Assembly (NCBI GenBank): GCA_964058845.1
Contig: CAXKVR010000016.1
Coordinates: forward strand, 186,001 to 250,000
Reading direction: 5' to 3'
DNA length: 64,000 bases
DNA from: Carex sylvatica
Taxonomy: Eukaryota > Streptophyta > Magnoliopsida > Poales > Cyperaceae
Each line of letters starts with the position of its first letter. Position 1 is the first letter of the stretch. The notes under the pieces were generated by a model. The model saw only the letters and a list, made by a program, of their open reading frames with translations. It was not told the DNA's origin and did no database searches. Positions 12,589 to 24,691 of this stretch are shown in pieces. A program made the translations under genes and the position numbers.

Positions 12589-12608
12589 AAGTTCAGCGGA
12601 CTGAACTT
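12589..12608 (+). other. Small perfect hairpin between pol stop and purine tract
   Basis: AAGTTCAG at 12589-12596 pairs with CTGAACTT at 12601-12608 around a four-base CGGA loop, 11 bases after the pol stop. It could be an RNA structure near the plus-strand primer; it may be incidental. Confidence 0.5.
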
Positions 12609-12612
12609 CATT

Positions 12613-12628
12613 TTAAGGGGGGGAGAAA
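12613..12628 (+). other. Polypurine tract
   Basis: The purine-rich run AAGGGGGGGAGAAA abuts the 3' LTR start at 12629, as expected for the plus-strand primer. Confidence 0.85.
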
Positions 12629-15194
12629 TGTGACATAATGAATTTTATAATAAATATTTTATACTGACTGATTGAGTTAAGGCGTTAAGAATCGAATAAT
12701 AAATATAGAAAAATGGTCCAGTGCGGATGGATGACCCGCACTGCGGGTGGCTTCACCCGCACTGGGACAAGTTCCTTAATAAACGGCTGCAATTTCCTCT
12801 GGGTGCGGATGGTGGTGCGGATGGGCACACGCACTGCGGGTGAGTTCTGTACTCTTCTGAAAATTTCGCTAAGTACTGAATGCGGATGGGAGCATCCGCA
12901 CTGGCCTCAGTGCGTCCGCACTAGGCTCGGACATTTTTTCTGCGCCGTGAGTGCGGCTGGACGGATCCGCAGTGCGGATGATCGGTCCGCACTGGGGTGT
13001 GTTTGTTATTTGCGCAGTGAATGCGGCTGGATGGATCCGCAGTGCGGATGAGTGATCCGCACTGGGGTGTAATTTTGCTATTTTTGAGGGTTATTTTGCA
13101 AATTTCCAAATATTAACTAAAAACCTTTCTTCTTATTATCATTCCACTGAAATAATATTACATAAGGGCCTATTTGTAATAAATATTTTCAAGTAGTTAA
13201 TAACTAAAAGTTGTAGGGGCATATTTGCAAAATTCCAAATATTAAAATCAAATACCTTTCTTCTTCATTTCATTTCCACCGAAATATTTTATCAAAATCG
13301 TAAGGAGCTAGGTTTAGGCCGAAGAAAAAGGGAAAGAGAGAGAGAGAGAGAAATTGAGCGCGGAAACTGATCGAACTGACCGGAAAATCGAGATTCGAGC
13401 TGAATTGACGATCCTTGATCGATTATAAAGCTTCAATTTGGTATATCTTTCTCCCTTGGTAATTTCTTGAAAACCCTAATTTATTCGATTTATTCGATTT
13501 GTCATGATTTCGGTTGAAACGTGTGATTAGGGTTTCGTAATCGAGTTCTAGCTCGATTAGTTGTTAATTTGTGATAATTGATACGATTTATCTTCCTTTT
13601 CTCTTGAAAACCCTAATTTTAATTGATTGGTTATATTTTGGTGAAATTCGAATTCGAATTTGAGTTGAAACGTTATAACTCGATAATCGAATTGATTTGC
13701 TTGTGGAATTTGGAATTGAACTAGGGTTTTGGGGTTGGATTGAAATGGAAAGGAATTATGATAGTTTCATGTGAAACTCTGGAAATTATTGGAATTAATC
13801 GAGTTATAACTTCGTTAAAACCTATCGGATATTAATCGAACGCGTTAATCGAATTTAACGTGTAAAATAGGTGGTAATCATACGAGGCAAATGATTTCTG
13901 GATCGTTCGAGACGCCTGAGCCTTAGTCGAGCGTGCTATTACTCAGGTGCGGGGTTTCTGGACTTGTCTGATAGTTTATATTCAGAAATTAAACTGTGTT
14001 TTTGATTCATGTAATTAAACTGTGTTTCGATTCATATGCATTGCATTGCCCAAATAAAGTGAAACTTGAATTGTTTAAATCTGATTGATTTGCATGCTGG
14101 TATGGTTATTATTTGTGTTGATCTGAATGATCTGATTTTGGAATTAAAGTCACCGTGCTTTATATCACCATCGGTTGGTGGATATGGTATTATTGTCATC
14201 CACCGTGATGACGTCACCCAGGGGGTGAATCCGGATTTGTCAAAGTCTAATGCATGGACGTTTGACGCTCAGTGTTCTAAAGCTTTAGATCGTCTGGCCC
14301 TCGGCAGTTCCCAGTACCGGTTGGGACGAGGGGTAAGTGACTTTGTATTATGATTTTGGTTATGGGTGACTGTGTATCAGAGGCATTACCCAGGGGGTAA
14401 CGCGTTTGGATGGTCAATTGGATTTATATGGATTTCCGGATATGAATTAGAACCAGACTTTTAATTAAACAGTTAAGCCTGTAACTACAGATGAGTGTCA
14501 TGAGAAAAGGTTTTACCTGGTACAGCCGTCTGTAGGTGTCTGTAACCCTACAGACGAGTGGGAACGAATTGGGGTCCAGTTTGGTGGAACATCTGTAGTT
14601 ACTACCAGATATTCTGAAATCGAGTTAAACCAAACATTGTGTGCTTGAATTTCATCTTGGCAATTCCTGATTTGTGATTTCATTTGAATAAATGTTGTCG
14701 GGTTTGTGTATTTATGTTTATATATGATTATAAACTGATCTGAGCTTTATTTGTGTTATTTTTTTGAATATAATCTGTGATTGCAAGTCCAGGGACGATT
14801 TGTGGCAATTTATCGCACTGAGAATTCAATTCTCATCCCCTCTTTTGGGTTAATTTTTCAGGTACCGGTTCGGTGGATCCGAGAGAGACACGAGGTCGGT
14901 AGGCCTGGTTTTCACCGTTGCTTAGCTGTCTGGTATTTTGACATTAGAGACATGTATATATTTATGTTTTGATTGTATATATATATGTGTTCTCTATGTC
15001 ATTTGGTGATACGGATTTTGTATGATATTACCTGACCAGTTGGGATTTATGAACTGTTTTTTTTAGTTATTTGTTTGTTTGTTTGGTTGTGTTTTACTTT
15101 CTATTATATCGTACTTGCCTTGTAGGCATACGGACAACCGTATGTCTACGGCAGGAGGCACCCGTCACGCCTCGTGGGGCCGCGGGGTGTGACA
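12629..15194 (+). repeat. 3' LTR of the gypsy element
   Basis: Same length as the 5' LTR (2,566 bp), with about ten substitutions and no indel noticed. Examples are C/T near 12714 and G/A at the 'cgggcaacc'/'cggacaacc' site near 15134. It ends TGTGACA at 15194, followed by the ATACA duplication. Confidence 0.93.
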
Positions 15195-15199
15195 ATACA
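15195..15199. repeat. Target-site duplication ATACA, right copy
   Basis: Matches 5072-5076 exactly. Confidence 0.9.
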
Positions 15200-16486
15200 T
15201 CTGCATTGATCTTCAATTTTTAATATTTTTGCTGAGTATATATGAATCAACATCCTTTAAATACGCACCGAAGATTAATTGTTCAATCTCGGAAGAATAC
15301 AATCAATCCATTGATCATTGTAGTTACTAGCAATTAATGTTTTACAATGCATTTAATAGCGCTCTATGCACTCTCATAAACATTTCCAATTTAATTTTAA
15401 TTTTTAATTAACCATTTTTGGTACCAAGTGATGGACATTTTACTGCTTGTGTATTTGATTTTTCATTAATTATGTGTGGAACCGGTACTTTATTGTTTTT
15501 AACCTGATCTATTGTACTAATTTTTTTATTTTATTTCAGCCATAAACTTTATACTGTGCTAATTTCTTTTACACAAATTATATAGTGATATCGCAGACAG
15601 CTTAATTATAGTCATGTTTAGTTGCTACTTAAATTTAAGGAAGATTAAATCACTTATTCTATTTTGCTAATATTTTACATCTTACTGTTTAGTAGTTTAT
15701 GTCATGGTTTAAATTTATCCATCCAAATAAATAAAATGTCGAAAAACAAAATTCTATTACAATAGTGGACCTTGCAGATAAAATACATGTAAAGTAATAA
15801 TCCATCTAAAAAAGTAAAGTAATTTATTATGAACTACTCATTTGTGCGACTTAATTTCTTCTTAAATTAAAAAAAAAAAAAAAAATAGTCCACATCTTCT
15901 TAATTTATTCCATTGTATTTGTATGCAATGTAATTAGATACAAGCTAGGGTGCTTCTTTTTTAAATTAATTTTATATAAATTTTTGTCATTTGTTGGAAG
16001 CAAGCATGCCTCGTCGTGCTGTCTGTTCATATTTGTCGCAGTGCATTCAATTATTTTTATATGTATTATTCATAAATAATTATAAAGTCAATGCCTTCAA
16101 AATAAGCCATGAAATTAAAAAAAAACATCACTTTGAATTCAACCATTTATTGTCGTTCAATTTTGTAAAAAAAGGACTTTTTTTTTTGTTTTGTTTTGTT
16201 TGGGCTCATATTTCTCCAACACGACATATTAATTATGTACAGAATATTTAGAATATCTAAATAAAATTTATAATTTTTAAAATGTTTTAACATAGTTCTA
16301 TTCTTATTCAACCTACTTATTTGAAAAAAAACGGTTAAGTTACTAGACTAAACAACCATTTAGCCACCACGGTGATTAAACTGTTATGAACATAGAATAC
16401 AAAAGGTAATTTGTCTAATTAATCGTCTGTTATCTGCTAAACGGTCATTTAGTCCATTTAGTAGGTTATTTATTGAATCGTTTAGT
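15200..16486. other. AT-rich spacer between the gypsy element and the MULE
   Basis: No gene, RNA gene or clear mobile element end is seen. The stretch contains A- and T-runs (for example 15870-15886 and 16176-16196). Near 16330-16490 it has repeated 'TTTAGT'-like words that also occur just outside the MULE's right end. Confidence 0.5.
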
Positions 16487-16495
16487 TTATTTAGT
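16487..16495. repeat. MULE target-site duplication TTATTTAGT, left copy
   Basis: Nine bases, matched exactly at 25795-25803. Confidence 0.9.
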
Positions 16496-16727
16496 CCGAA
16501 ATTTTTATAAATACCCAAAACAATTAATGAATTACGGAATCTATCCTATTTTTTACAAAAATTTGATTTATGCCCTGTCCGGTTAACGGTTAACCGGACT
16601 ATTGATATCTTTCCGCATAATGGAGTCCCGGATGTTTTCAAAAGAACCGGTTAACCATTAACCGGACTTTTATCAAATATCCGGTTAACGGTGCACCGGA
16701 CTCTCGATCCGGTTAATGGTGCACCGG
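16496..16727 (+). repeat. MULE left terminal inverted repeat with four 19-bp units
   Basis: Pairs with about 25554-25794. It carries four 19-bp units of the type CCGGTTAACGGTTAACCGG, at 16579-16597, 16647-16665, 16681-16699 and 16709-16727. The first is a near-perfect palindrome; later ones are CCGGTTAACGGTGCACCGG-like. Units sit at the same distances from the tip as on the right side (83, 151, about 183 and 213 bases). Confidence 0.88.
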
Positions 16728-16739
16728 ACATAGGGTTTT

Positions 16740-16930
16740 TTTTTGCAGCCCGTGAACCTCACTCGCGTTTTAAATTCGGCGTTCGTTTTCGATTTTCTGC
16801 AGACGGTCGGCGAGGGAGAAACAGAGAGAGCGAGAGAGAGGCAGAGAGCGATCGTTGAAGAAAAAAAAAAAGGCGGCCGAGAGAAAGGAAGAAAGAAAAG
16901 AAGGAAGAAAAAAAAAGTAAAATTTTGAGA
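16740..16930 (+). promoter_or_regulatory. Probable leader region of the PMD gene
   Basis: Just inside the left inverted repeat the composition changes to a GAGA- and A-rich stretch (agagagagcgagagagagg, poly-A with GG interruptions) typical of plant 5' leaders. This suggests transcription toward the PMD gene starts in or next to the terminal repeat, as in MuDR. I see no certain TATA box. Confidence 0.35.
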
Positions 16931-16959
16931 AAAAAATCAGTTTTTTTTTTTTTCAGAAT

Positions 16960-18190
16960 ATTTATTATATTGTTTTGAATTATTTAGAGGATTGTTTAGT
17001 TTATTTTGAATTATTTGAAATATTATTTAGATTATTTAGAATATTGTTTAGATTATTTAGAATTATTTGCATTATTATTTAGATTATTTAGAATATTGTT
17101 TAGATTATTTAGAATTATTTGCATTATTATTTAGATTATTTAGAATATTGTTTAGATTATTTAGAATATTGTTTAAATTATTTAGAATTTATAATATTGC
17201 TTAGATTATTTGTTTAGAATATTGTTTAAATTGTTTAGAATTTACAATATTGCTTAGATTATTCGTTCAACAATTGAGAATAATTTAGATTATTTGCTTA
17301 GAATATTGTTGAAATAATTATAATTATTTAGAAGTAGTTTAGATTAGTTTAGAAAATTTGAAAACAATTTAGAATATTTAGAAAATTTTCAAAATAGTGG
17401 CCGAATAATTTAGAAAGTTGCAAAATATTGTAAAATAATTTAGACAAATTCCAAAATAGTTTAAAAATAATATAGAATAGTTTAGGAGATTCCAAAATAG
17501 TATAAAATAATTTAAAAATATGTAAAGTGGTGCCCGAATAATTTTGAAGTTTTTTAATATTTTACAATAATTTAGAAAAAATTATTAATAATTTATAATA
17601 ATTTGTAAAATATAAAAATGGTGAAAAATAATTTAGAAAGTTCAAAAACAGTGTAGAATAATTTAGAATAGTTTAGAATAATTTGTAAAATTTTAAAATA
17701 GTGGCTGAATAATTTAGAAAGTTACAAAATATGCAAAATATTGTAGAATAATTTAGAAAAGTTCCAAAATAGTTTCAAAATAATGTAGAATAATTTAGAA
17801 AGTTTCAAAAGAGTGTAGAATAATTTAGAAAATTTTAAAATAGTGGCCGAATAATTTAGAAAGTTTCAAAATATGCAAAATATTGTAGAATAATTTAGAA
17901 AAGTTTCAAAATAGTTTCAAAATAATGTAGAATAATTTAGAAAGTTCCAAAACAGTGTAGAATAATTTAGAAAATTTTAAAATAGTGGCCGAATAATTTA
18001 GAAAGTTGCAAAATAGTTTAGAATAATTTAATAAAGTTCCAACACGGTATAGAAAAATTTAGAAAATTTTAAAATAGTGTTAAATAGTTTAGAAAATTAC
18101 AAATTAGTTCCGAATAGATTTACAATAATTTAGATAATCTAAATTGATTTAGATATAATTACAAAAATGTAAAGCAATTTACATTAGTTT
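16960..18190. repeat. Left subterminal tandem array (ATTTAGAATA family; 142-bp higher-order unit)
   Basis: About 1.2 kb built from variants of 'aataatttagaa' and 'attgtttagattatttag'. From about 17690 a 142-bp unit repeats cleanly: the marker 'gtggc(c/t)gaat' occurs at 17701, 17843 and 17985. Earlier markers at 17397 and near 17528 show a looser register. The array lies between the putative leader and the PMD start codon, so it may be transcribed or spliced out. Confidence 0.85.
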
Positions 18191-18235
18191 AAAATTTTTA
18201 AAAACAATGAATTAACTTTGAATTAATTTTGTAGC

Positions 18236-20532
18236 ATGGCAGACGAAATCATTGAGGAAGTAAATATGACGCGGGATAATTTTAGTGATCTGTTGTGGAT
18301 ACCGCACAACTATCACAGGGTGTGTCACGCTTCCGATGAGGTAAGCATTTACTTTCTTTTTTTTGAAATATCATCTTGTTTGAATTTTTCTAATTTTTTT
18401 TTTCTGTAATATAGAAAATGGAGGTTATAAACGTGAAGCACTACCGTTGTCAGACTGCATACCATGTTGCATATGCGCCATTTTCGATTCGATTGGGTTT
18501 ATACCAGATCGCAGTAATGCCTCACAAAAAAATAGATGCGGCGCTAATACACGGACTTGTGGAGCGGTGGCGTCCTGAGACGCACACCTTTCATCTTCCA
18601 TTTGGAGAGATGACAGGTATTAACTACAAAACTATTTCAAATAAACTACTGCTTTGTGATAATTTAGTGATAACTGAAATGAAGAAATTTATATTTTTTT
18701 ATTTGATAAATTACAGTTACGTTAGAGGACGTGAGCTGTTTGTGGGGTTTGCCTGTTACGGGGGTCCCAGTCACGGGGAGTACAGACGAGAGAATTGCAA
18801 AAGGTCAGCTCTTCGAATTATTAGGGATAAAAGAGCATGAGCAGAGTGATCTTATGAAAAAACAGGGGCATGAGGGAAATGAAAGAACATTGGAGTTGAC
18901 TTTTCTAAAATCTAAATTTCGTGAACGATTCAAGACGCTACCGGCAGATCGCAACGATCAAATACTGAAGTGGTAAATATTATATATATATTTATATATA
19001 CATCAATTTACTTGTGTTTTAGCCTATCAATAATGTACTAACATTGTATTAAATTTTGCTAGGTATGTCCGTGCATATATCTTGGACCTGATGTCGTCCA
19101 GTTTGTTCGTTGACAGTGGCGGGGACGGGATACCGCTGTGGTATCTCGATCTAATTATGGATTTAAACCAGCCGGTACAGTACAATTGGGGTGGAGCAGT
19201 TCTTGCGTATCTGTATCGGCATCTATGTGTCGCTACCGACCCCGGGAGAGGATCTATGCATGGTCCGGTGATGCTTCTGCAGCACTGGTGATGCTTGGTC
19301 CGGTCGGCCTAAGTAAAAATATTTACAGTCCGAGAGGATCTATGCATGGGCCGACTGGACACATTCCCCATGGACCACTTATCACTCGGACTGTAAATAT
19401 TTTTACTTGCTATTCTCATTAGTTCAGTTATTTATAACTCATAATTACTAAAATTGAAACTGTTTGTGTACAGGCGTTGACTGGGATTGGAGAGTTGGCG
19501 CACGGTGTCAAGATGTTCTTCACCAAGGGGTGGCGTAAGGTTGGAAAAAAATTAATGAGGACAGGCTGGCGTCTCTGCTGTGATACAGGTTACGGTCCAC
19601 GTGCGCGGTAATTGATGGATGAAGCAGAGGTTCCAGAAAATTGGGAAGCAGTTCCATCGGACGAGCCTACTCCTATTGGGGTGTACCCATATCCTGATCC
19701 GCCTAGATTCGAAGGCCCAGATCCTTTTAAGGATTGGTTATACGACGGCACCGAATGGAGAAAATACATCCACCAGGAAGCATTTGCACCGGTAAATCCT
19801 CCGTATCCAGCCGCAGACCCCAGACAGGTAATTTTGTAGCATGGCTTAGAAAAATTTGTTTATAAACCACAATTTATGAAACTAACCTTCAATTGTAGAT
19901 ATCTCAGGATCAGGGGACGCAAGCTTGGCATCCGGAAAGTCTTTTTCAGCCGCATGGACCGAGCTACGGCCTTGATCTCGGACAGGTATATACTTCGTTC
20001 AGAAGAAGTATATTAAATGAATTACATGTATTTTTTTAGGAATTAAAAATGTGTATGCGGTTGCATGTCAATCAGGATCAAAGTGGACACGATCCGTCTT
20101 GGGCAGAATATCAGGCGCAGGGATTTGGCACACGCACCTTTGATGATTTTTTGGATGCGCAGAATCAAGAGGATGTGGAGTATGCCCAACGACTATCTAT
20201 GGATACTTTGCAGCGTGAGCGTGAGGTTCAGACGACTAGCTGGCTTCTAGGAGGTCCATCTGTCGGTACTGGTGACGCAGGTGAGCTTCACTTTTTTTTT
20301 CTAACTTAGGGTGTTATAATAAAAAAGTAATGCAACATAAAATGCAGGGGCATCGACATCTCGTCCACCTGGTGGTGATGCAGGGGCATCCACATCTCAT
20401 TCACTTGATGAGACTCCACGTCCATCTGAGGGTAGCCAAGAAGAAGAACCGCTAGGCAGGGGTCACAGGCAGCAACATCGGAGACAGCGCTTCTCGCATG
20501 CAGATTATCTCCGTCATATTCCCGGCCGTTGA
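18236..20532 (+). pseudogene. Plant mobile domain (PMD) gene of the MULE, interrupted
   Basis: The PMD is the core of MAIN/MAIL-type plant nuclear proteins and also occurs in transposons. Exons by splice sites and phase: 18236-18340, 18415-18616, 18717-18972, 19063-about 19390, 19474-19827, 19899-19985, 20076-20280, 20348-20532. Exons 1-4 show the family pattern: 'ALIHGLVERWRPETHTFHLPFGEMTV' (split by an intron), 'TLEDVSCLWGLPVTG', a YVRAYILDLM block, and an 'NWGGAVLAYLYRHLC' block followed by MLLQHW. At 19289 a TGA follows MLLQHW; one base of shift would restore family-like residues, so a frameshift is likely. The middle of the domain is missing. Exon 5 has an in-frame TAA at 19609. The later exons encode a hydrophilic Pro/Gly/Gln-rich tail ending 'HADYLRHIPGR'. 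The domain call is strong; the 3' exons are less certain. Confidence 0.8.
19311..19408. repeat. 24-bp perfect inverted repeat inside PMD exon 4
   Basis: The arms 19311-19334 and 19385-19408 are perfect reverse complements with a 50-base loop. The loop side holds a second copy of an 18-base word first seen at 19246-19263 and again at 19332-19349. This duplication with an inversion sits exactly where the PMD reading frame fails, so a small rearrangement probably destroyed the gene here. Confidence 0.8.
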
Positions 20533-20826
20533 TCTTATCTTTTATCTATTTCATATTTTATTGTATTATATTTCATATTTTATTATGTGTTATTTTATTA
20601 TGTTGTATTTTATTATGTTTTATTTTATTATGTTTTATGTTTTATTATATTTCATGTTTTATTACGTCTTAGTTTTTATGTTTTACATAACAAACAAAAA
20701 AATAGTGTAGAAAAAAAACGTGACGACTAGATTTACAAATAATAAAAATACAGTTGCTCCTCCTTCATCATACACAATAAGAAGAAACATCTTATGTAAT
20801 ATAAAAAAATAAAAAAAATACAGTTG
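20533..20826. repeat. AT-rich centre of the MULE with TTTTATTATG repeats
   Basis: After the PMD stop, variants of 'ttttattatgttgta' repeat about ten times between 20555 and 20680. This is presumably the shared 3' region of the two convergent genes; polyadenylation signals are likely here but cannot be pinned. Confidence 0.6.
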
Positions 20827-21083
20827 CTATTTCTTACCAACCGACTTCTTACCAATTGACTTCTTACCAGTAGTCTTCTTAGCATCCGGCTTCTGATTAG
20901 TGGCACCCGATGATGTGTTCGCCTCACGTATGGATTTTCAAGAAAGTCCTCGTCTGAAAGGGGTAGATTTTCAGTAGGTAATTGGATACCAAATCTTTTC
21001 AAAAGAAGTATTTCCTTACAGTGATATTTGGCATTCTTAGTACCTCTTTTGCTATTTTCCATCATGTTCAACAACAAAATCAA
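20827..21083 (-). pseudogene. Possible small third reading frame in the MULE
   Basis: Read from 21083, the frame gives 'KYHCKEILLLKRFGIQLP', then an acidic 'LPLSDEDFLENP' block. Shifting frame by one base near 20930 gives a Lys-rich tail with repeated K-K-x-G units, closing at TAG 20827-20829. The amino-acid bias looks like the C-terminus of a real nuclear protein, but I recognise no family and it needs a frameshift. It could equally be an exon of an extended transposase transcript or chance. Confidence 0.3.
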
Positions 21084-21218
21084 ACATAGACTAATCGTAC
21101 AGTAAACATAGAATAATTGTGTTACAAAACAGTACAGTACACAAAATCAAACATAAAGTAAAACAACATAACACTATTTATGTTACAAAACAGTTAAAAC
21201 ATAAAATAATTCGCACGT

Positions 21219-24209
21219 TTATCCTTTACGATGCAAATTAAGAGGAAATCCAAAGATGGACAGCCCAGATGCACTTCTTCTTCCTTGTTGCTCTGATCCT
21301 TCCTGCTGGTTAGCTGTACCAAATGGCCCTGTTTGCGACTGGTTAGCTGTACTAGATGGCCTTGTTGAAGATGTGCTTCTCCTTCCTGCTTCAGATGTGG
21401 CGCTCCTTCCTGTTTCAAATATGCTCCTCCTACCTGCGTCAGATGTGCTCATCCTTCGTGCTTCAGATGGCCCTGTTTGAGATCTGCTGTAAGATCCCCT
21501 TCCTGACCTTCTCGACGATGATGGTACGGCCTCTGCCTGTCTTGCTGCCTCCTCTTCATTACAAGTACAACATGTATTAAATTTTGAATTTATCTTTGAC
21601 AGATATTTCTAATTAGCTGATTAATTGTACCTGCTGCATTCCGATCAATTGTCTCCCGATGAGCCTGATGTCCGAGCCTTCGACCCTGCATTCTGTCCAT
21701 TTCCATCGGTATGCGGTTGTGCCGTCTCCTTCCTTTTTTGATCAATCTGCTCTCAGGTTTAATTTTGGGGCCGTTGTATTCTGGCCATTCATTTTGGTTG
21801 CCTTTAGGTTCGAAACATGCACTCCATGTTTGTTCCAGTATTGACGAACTGTACAAGGGGCTGACGTATAAATTTTCATCATATTTCATTTCTCGGACCA
21901 CTTCCATGAAATGAGAACATGGTGTACCGGTCAGTTGGGGCTTCTGACATTCACACTCAGCCTTGTTGTTATCCTTGACAACAACTATATACCCAAAATC
22001 TCTACGGGTATACTCAAGTCTTGGCTGATTACGCCTTGCATGAATTTTTTCACCCCTAACCATGACCTCAAAAACCCCAATGTATCTACCGTAAGGAACC
22101 ACAGTCATGTTCAGAAATTTATTGATACGCTTTTGCAATAACTCACTTACCCTTTCGGACCACAACTCACCTCGTTGAAGTCTCATTAAAGCTTTGTTCC
22201 GCCGTTCATAAAACCATCTATTTAACTTATAAAACGTGTCCTCCACGATTGCTGCAACCGGCAAGCGCCGACTAACTTTGAAAATGACATTCAGTGACTC
22301 CGACCCATTTGTTGTCATTATTCTCCATCGGTGACCTCCGTCCATTGCTTGATATAGTTTATCTGGACATGGTAGCTCGTCTTCATCGTTAGGATCCCTC
22401 TTACCCACCTTGTTAAGATAATCGATAGCCTCTGGACAACCAACTTCGAAGTCTTCAAACATCTCTGTCAACCTCCTAGGTTTGCATTTGTTTACTCCAA
22501 TTTTGAACATATCACTGACATCTCTGTTTCGTCCCACGTGCTTGAAGAGGTTCTCGGCAACATGTTGAGAATAATACCGGTGGACACATTGGTCGGTAGA
22601 CTCATCCTATCCGAGAAGTGAACTCTGGAACACGAATTTAATTCCTAAATGTCTATCCGAGATGACACAAAAAAATCGATTATCTCCAATTACTTCCAAT
22701 CGCAACCATCTCATAAAAAAACCCCAGTTTTCTGCGCTTTCTTTCTCCACAATTGCAAAAGCCAATGGAAGTAATTGGTTCTCCGCATCGTACATCATGC
22801 CATTAGCAATCTACCTTGGTACCGTCCTGACATGAAACAAGCATCGATACTAATCACTGGTCTGAGGAACGGCAGCGCTGCAATACAAGGCCCATATGCC
22901 CATGCGGCTTGCTTGAAATACCTGTCAGTTTCTCCGTCAATAGGGGTCGAGGTCACACAATATTTGATTCATGGATTATTTCTTTGTATGGCTTCCAAAA
23001 GTGGAATAAGCAAGTTGTACGAGTTCTCCCAACTACCAAACAGATTTGCAATAGCAAGCTCACGGCCTCGCCATAATTTGTTGTACTTAGGTGTTACATT
23101 TTTGTACTCTTTTTTCACCAAATCGCGGATATGATTTATAGGCGCGCGCACATCCTTTCTAATTGCATCATCAATTGATAGGGCAATCATCTCTGCAGTA
23201 AGCTGACGATGATCAGCACGTGTTGCCGGTACTTTGCATACATGAGGCATTGCTTGTTTGGTAATAATCCAAGATCCTGAAAGACCGTTAAGCTTCGCGG
23301 ATAACTTGAATTTGCAAAAATTATCTCTGCACTTTATAGTTAAACGTTTAGTTTCGCTTTTAGAAACCAAACATTCATAATTATTTCGGATATGAAACTC
23401 ATTTATTGCTACCTTTAAAGCCGCTTTCGACTCAAACACTTGGCCTTTGGCTAATGGATTGTCAAATGTTCTGGTTGAGCTGCTGAAAAATCGATATCTG
23501 CAGGCCAAAAACTGGATATGTCATTGAAACTATCAACTGAATGTCTCATATCATCCCGACCAGTTATCGGGTTACGTGATTGTGACCGTCTGATTGCTCT
23601 AACGTCATTGTCGGAACCTGATGACTCATCTGAGAGCATCTCATCCTCGCTCTCCAAACTGTCATCATCAATCGCATCCACAGGTAAATCTGGAATCGGT
23701 ACTGGTCTACGAACCCGACTGGTACTGGGTCGGGATCGAGTTGTGGGTTCAAGATTCTGACTGGTGCTGGGTCGGAATCGAGTTATGGGTTCAGGGTTCC
23801 TACTCGTACTGGGTCGAGATCGAGTTTCAGGTATCTGACTGTTCATATTTGATTGGAAATTAAAACCGGTATGGTTCGGTTCCAATTCTACAAATAACTC
23901 TAGAATCGGGACCCTTTGTGGAAAAGACGCCAAAATTCCTAAAATCATTTCGAACGATTGCTGGTTTGTTATTGGTACCAATTGATAGTCACGTTGGCCA
24001 TCGGTAGACATGTTAAACCTGGCTTGAATTTCCATATTTGCTTCACTAACGGTATACCCAATCAGTTTATAAATCTCATTTTGGAGATAATCAAAGTTAT
24101 GCTCCATGGTTATAGGTAATGAGTATTTAGGTCGGGTGTTGTAAAAAACTCCGTCATCATTGTACAAGATTTCTCCTCCAACAAAAATGCTCACACAGAT
24201 GACGGTCAT
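21219..24209 (-). pseudogene. MURA-like Mutator transposase, broken
   Basis: Starts at ATG 24209. The N-terminal block is of the MuDR type ('FVGGEILYNDDGVFY'), followed by an Arg/Ser/Pro-rich linker and an acidic 'DDDSLESEDEMLSDESSGSD'-like stretch. The MuDR DNA-binding region lies about 23100-23450 ('GQVFESKAALKVAI'). The MULE catalytic region is about 22610-22960 ('ISIDACF', 'AENQLLPLAFAIVE', 'VISDRHLGI'). A SWIM zinc finger of CxC...CxH form lies near 21910-21955 ('CECQ', 'TPCSHF'). One 77-base intron (21554-21630) precedes a low-complexity Ser/Arg/Gly tail ending at 21219. Breaks: a frameshift near 23460-23500, TGA at 22969-22971, a frameshift near 22800, and TAG at 22607-22609. Between breaks the protein is well preserved, so decay is fairly recent. 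Confidence 0.9.
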
Positions 24210-24690
24210 TTTTTGTTTTGATTCGTCTGAATAACAAACTACAATTTTAAAACCACACCTGGATAAAAAATAATAAACTACTATTTATAACAAATTAAAT
24301 AATAAGTAACATAATTGCTAAAACTAAATAATTTACAAATTAATAAAAAATGACCTTTTTTATTTTTTCTTTTTTATCTTCCTTTATCTTTGCCTTTAGG
24401 TTCTTCCTTTCACTCCGTCTGAGTGTGATCGTGTGCTTCGTATCTGTAATTAAAAAAATAATAATTAACATAATTTCAAAAAAAATCTTAATGTCCAAAA
24501 AAGATAGATAGTTAAAAAAAAAATATGGATAGCTAATAATTTACTGATTTATTTTTGTATGAATGATAAAGTACGAAGAATGAGTAATTTTTATGATGTT
24601 TTTTAAAAAAAAAAAATTTATATGTCAAGACAAATTTAATAATTAAATATTTAGGTATAATTTAGTGCGGTACATAACAAATGATATCAT
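24210..24690 (-). promoter_or_regulatory. Probable 5' leader of the transposase gene
   Basis: AT-rich, non-coding. Read on the minus strand, a G/A-rich segment (about 24358-24450) is preceded by a T-rich run ending in an ACAG acceptor-like site. It could be a non-coding leader exon. No promoter motif is certain. Confidence 0.3.
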
Positions 24691-24691
24691 A

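Larger units (their letters stand above)
5077..15194 (+). mobile_element. Complete Ty3/gypsy chromovirus (Tekay/Del type), 10,118 bp
   Basis: Both LTRs are 2,566 bp and start TG and end CA. The five bases ATACA occur at 5072-5076 and again at 15195-15199, a perfect target-site duplication. Between the LTRs lie a primer site matching initiator tRNA-Met, one long gag-pol frame and a purine tract. The domain order gag, protease, RT, RNase H, integrase is that of Ty3/gypsy. A chromodomain-like tail ending 'ATWELEESIREKYPELF', the long LTRs and the iMet primer suit the Tekay/Del clade. By eye I count about ten substitutions between the LTRs, near 0.4 percent, so the insertion is recent. A single nonsense codon makes this copy non-autonomous as it stands. 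Confidence 0.93.

Noticed and set aside
18731..18976. PMD exons as an independent host MAIN/MAIL gene
   Set aside because: The gene lies wholly within the MULE termini and target duplications, and is broken; it belongs to the element.
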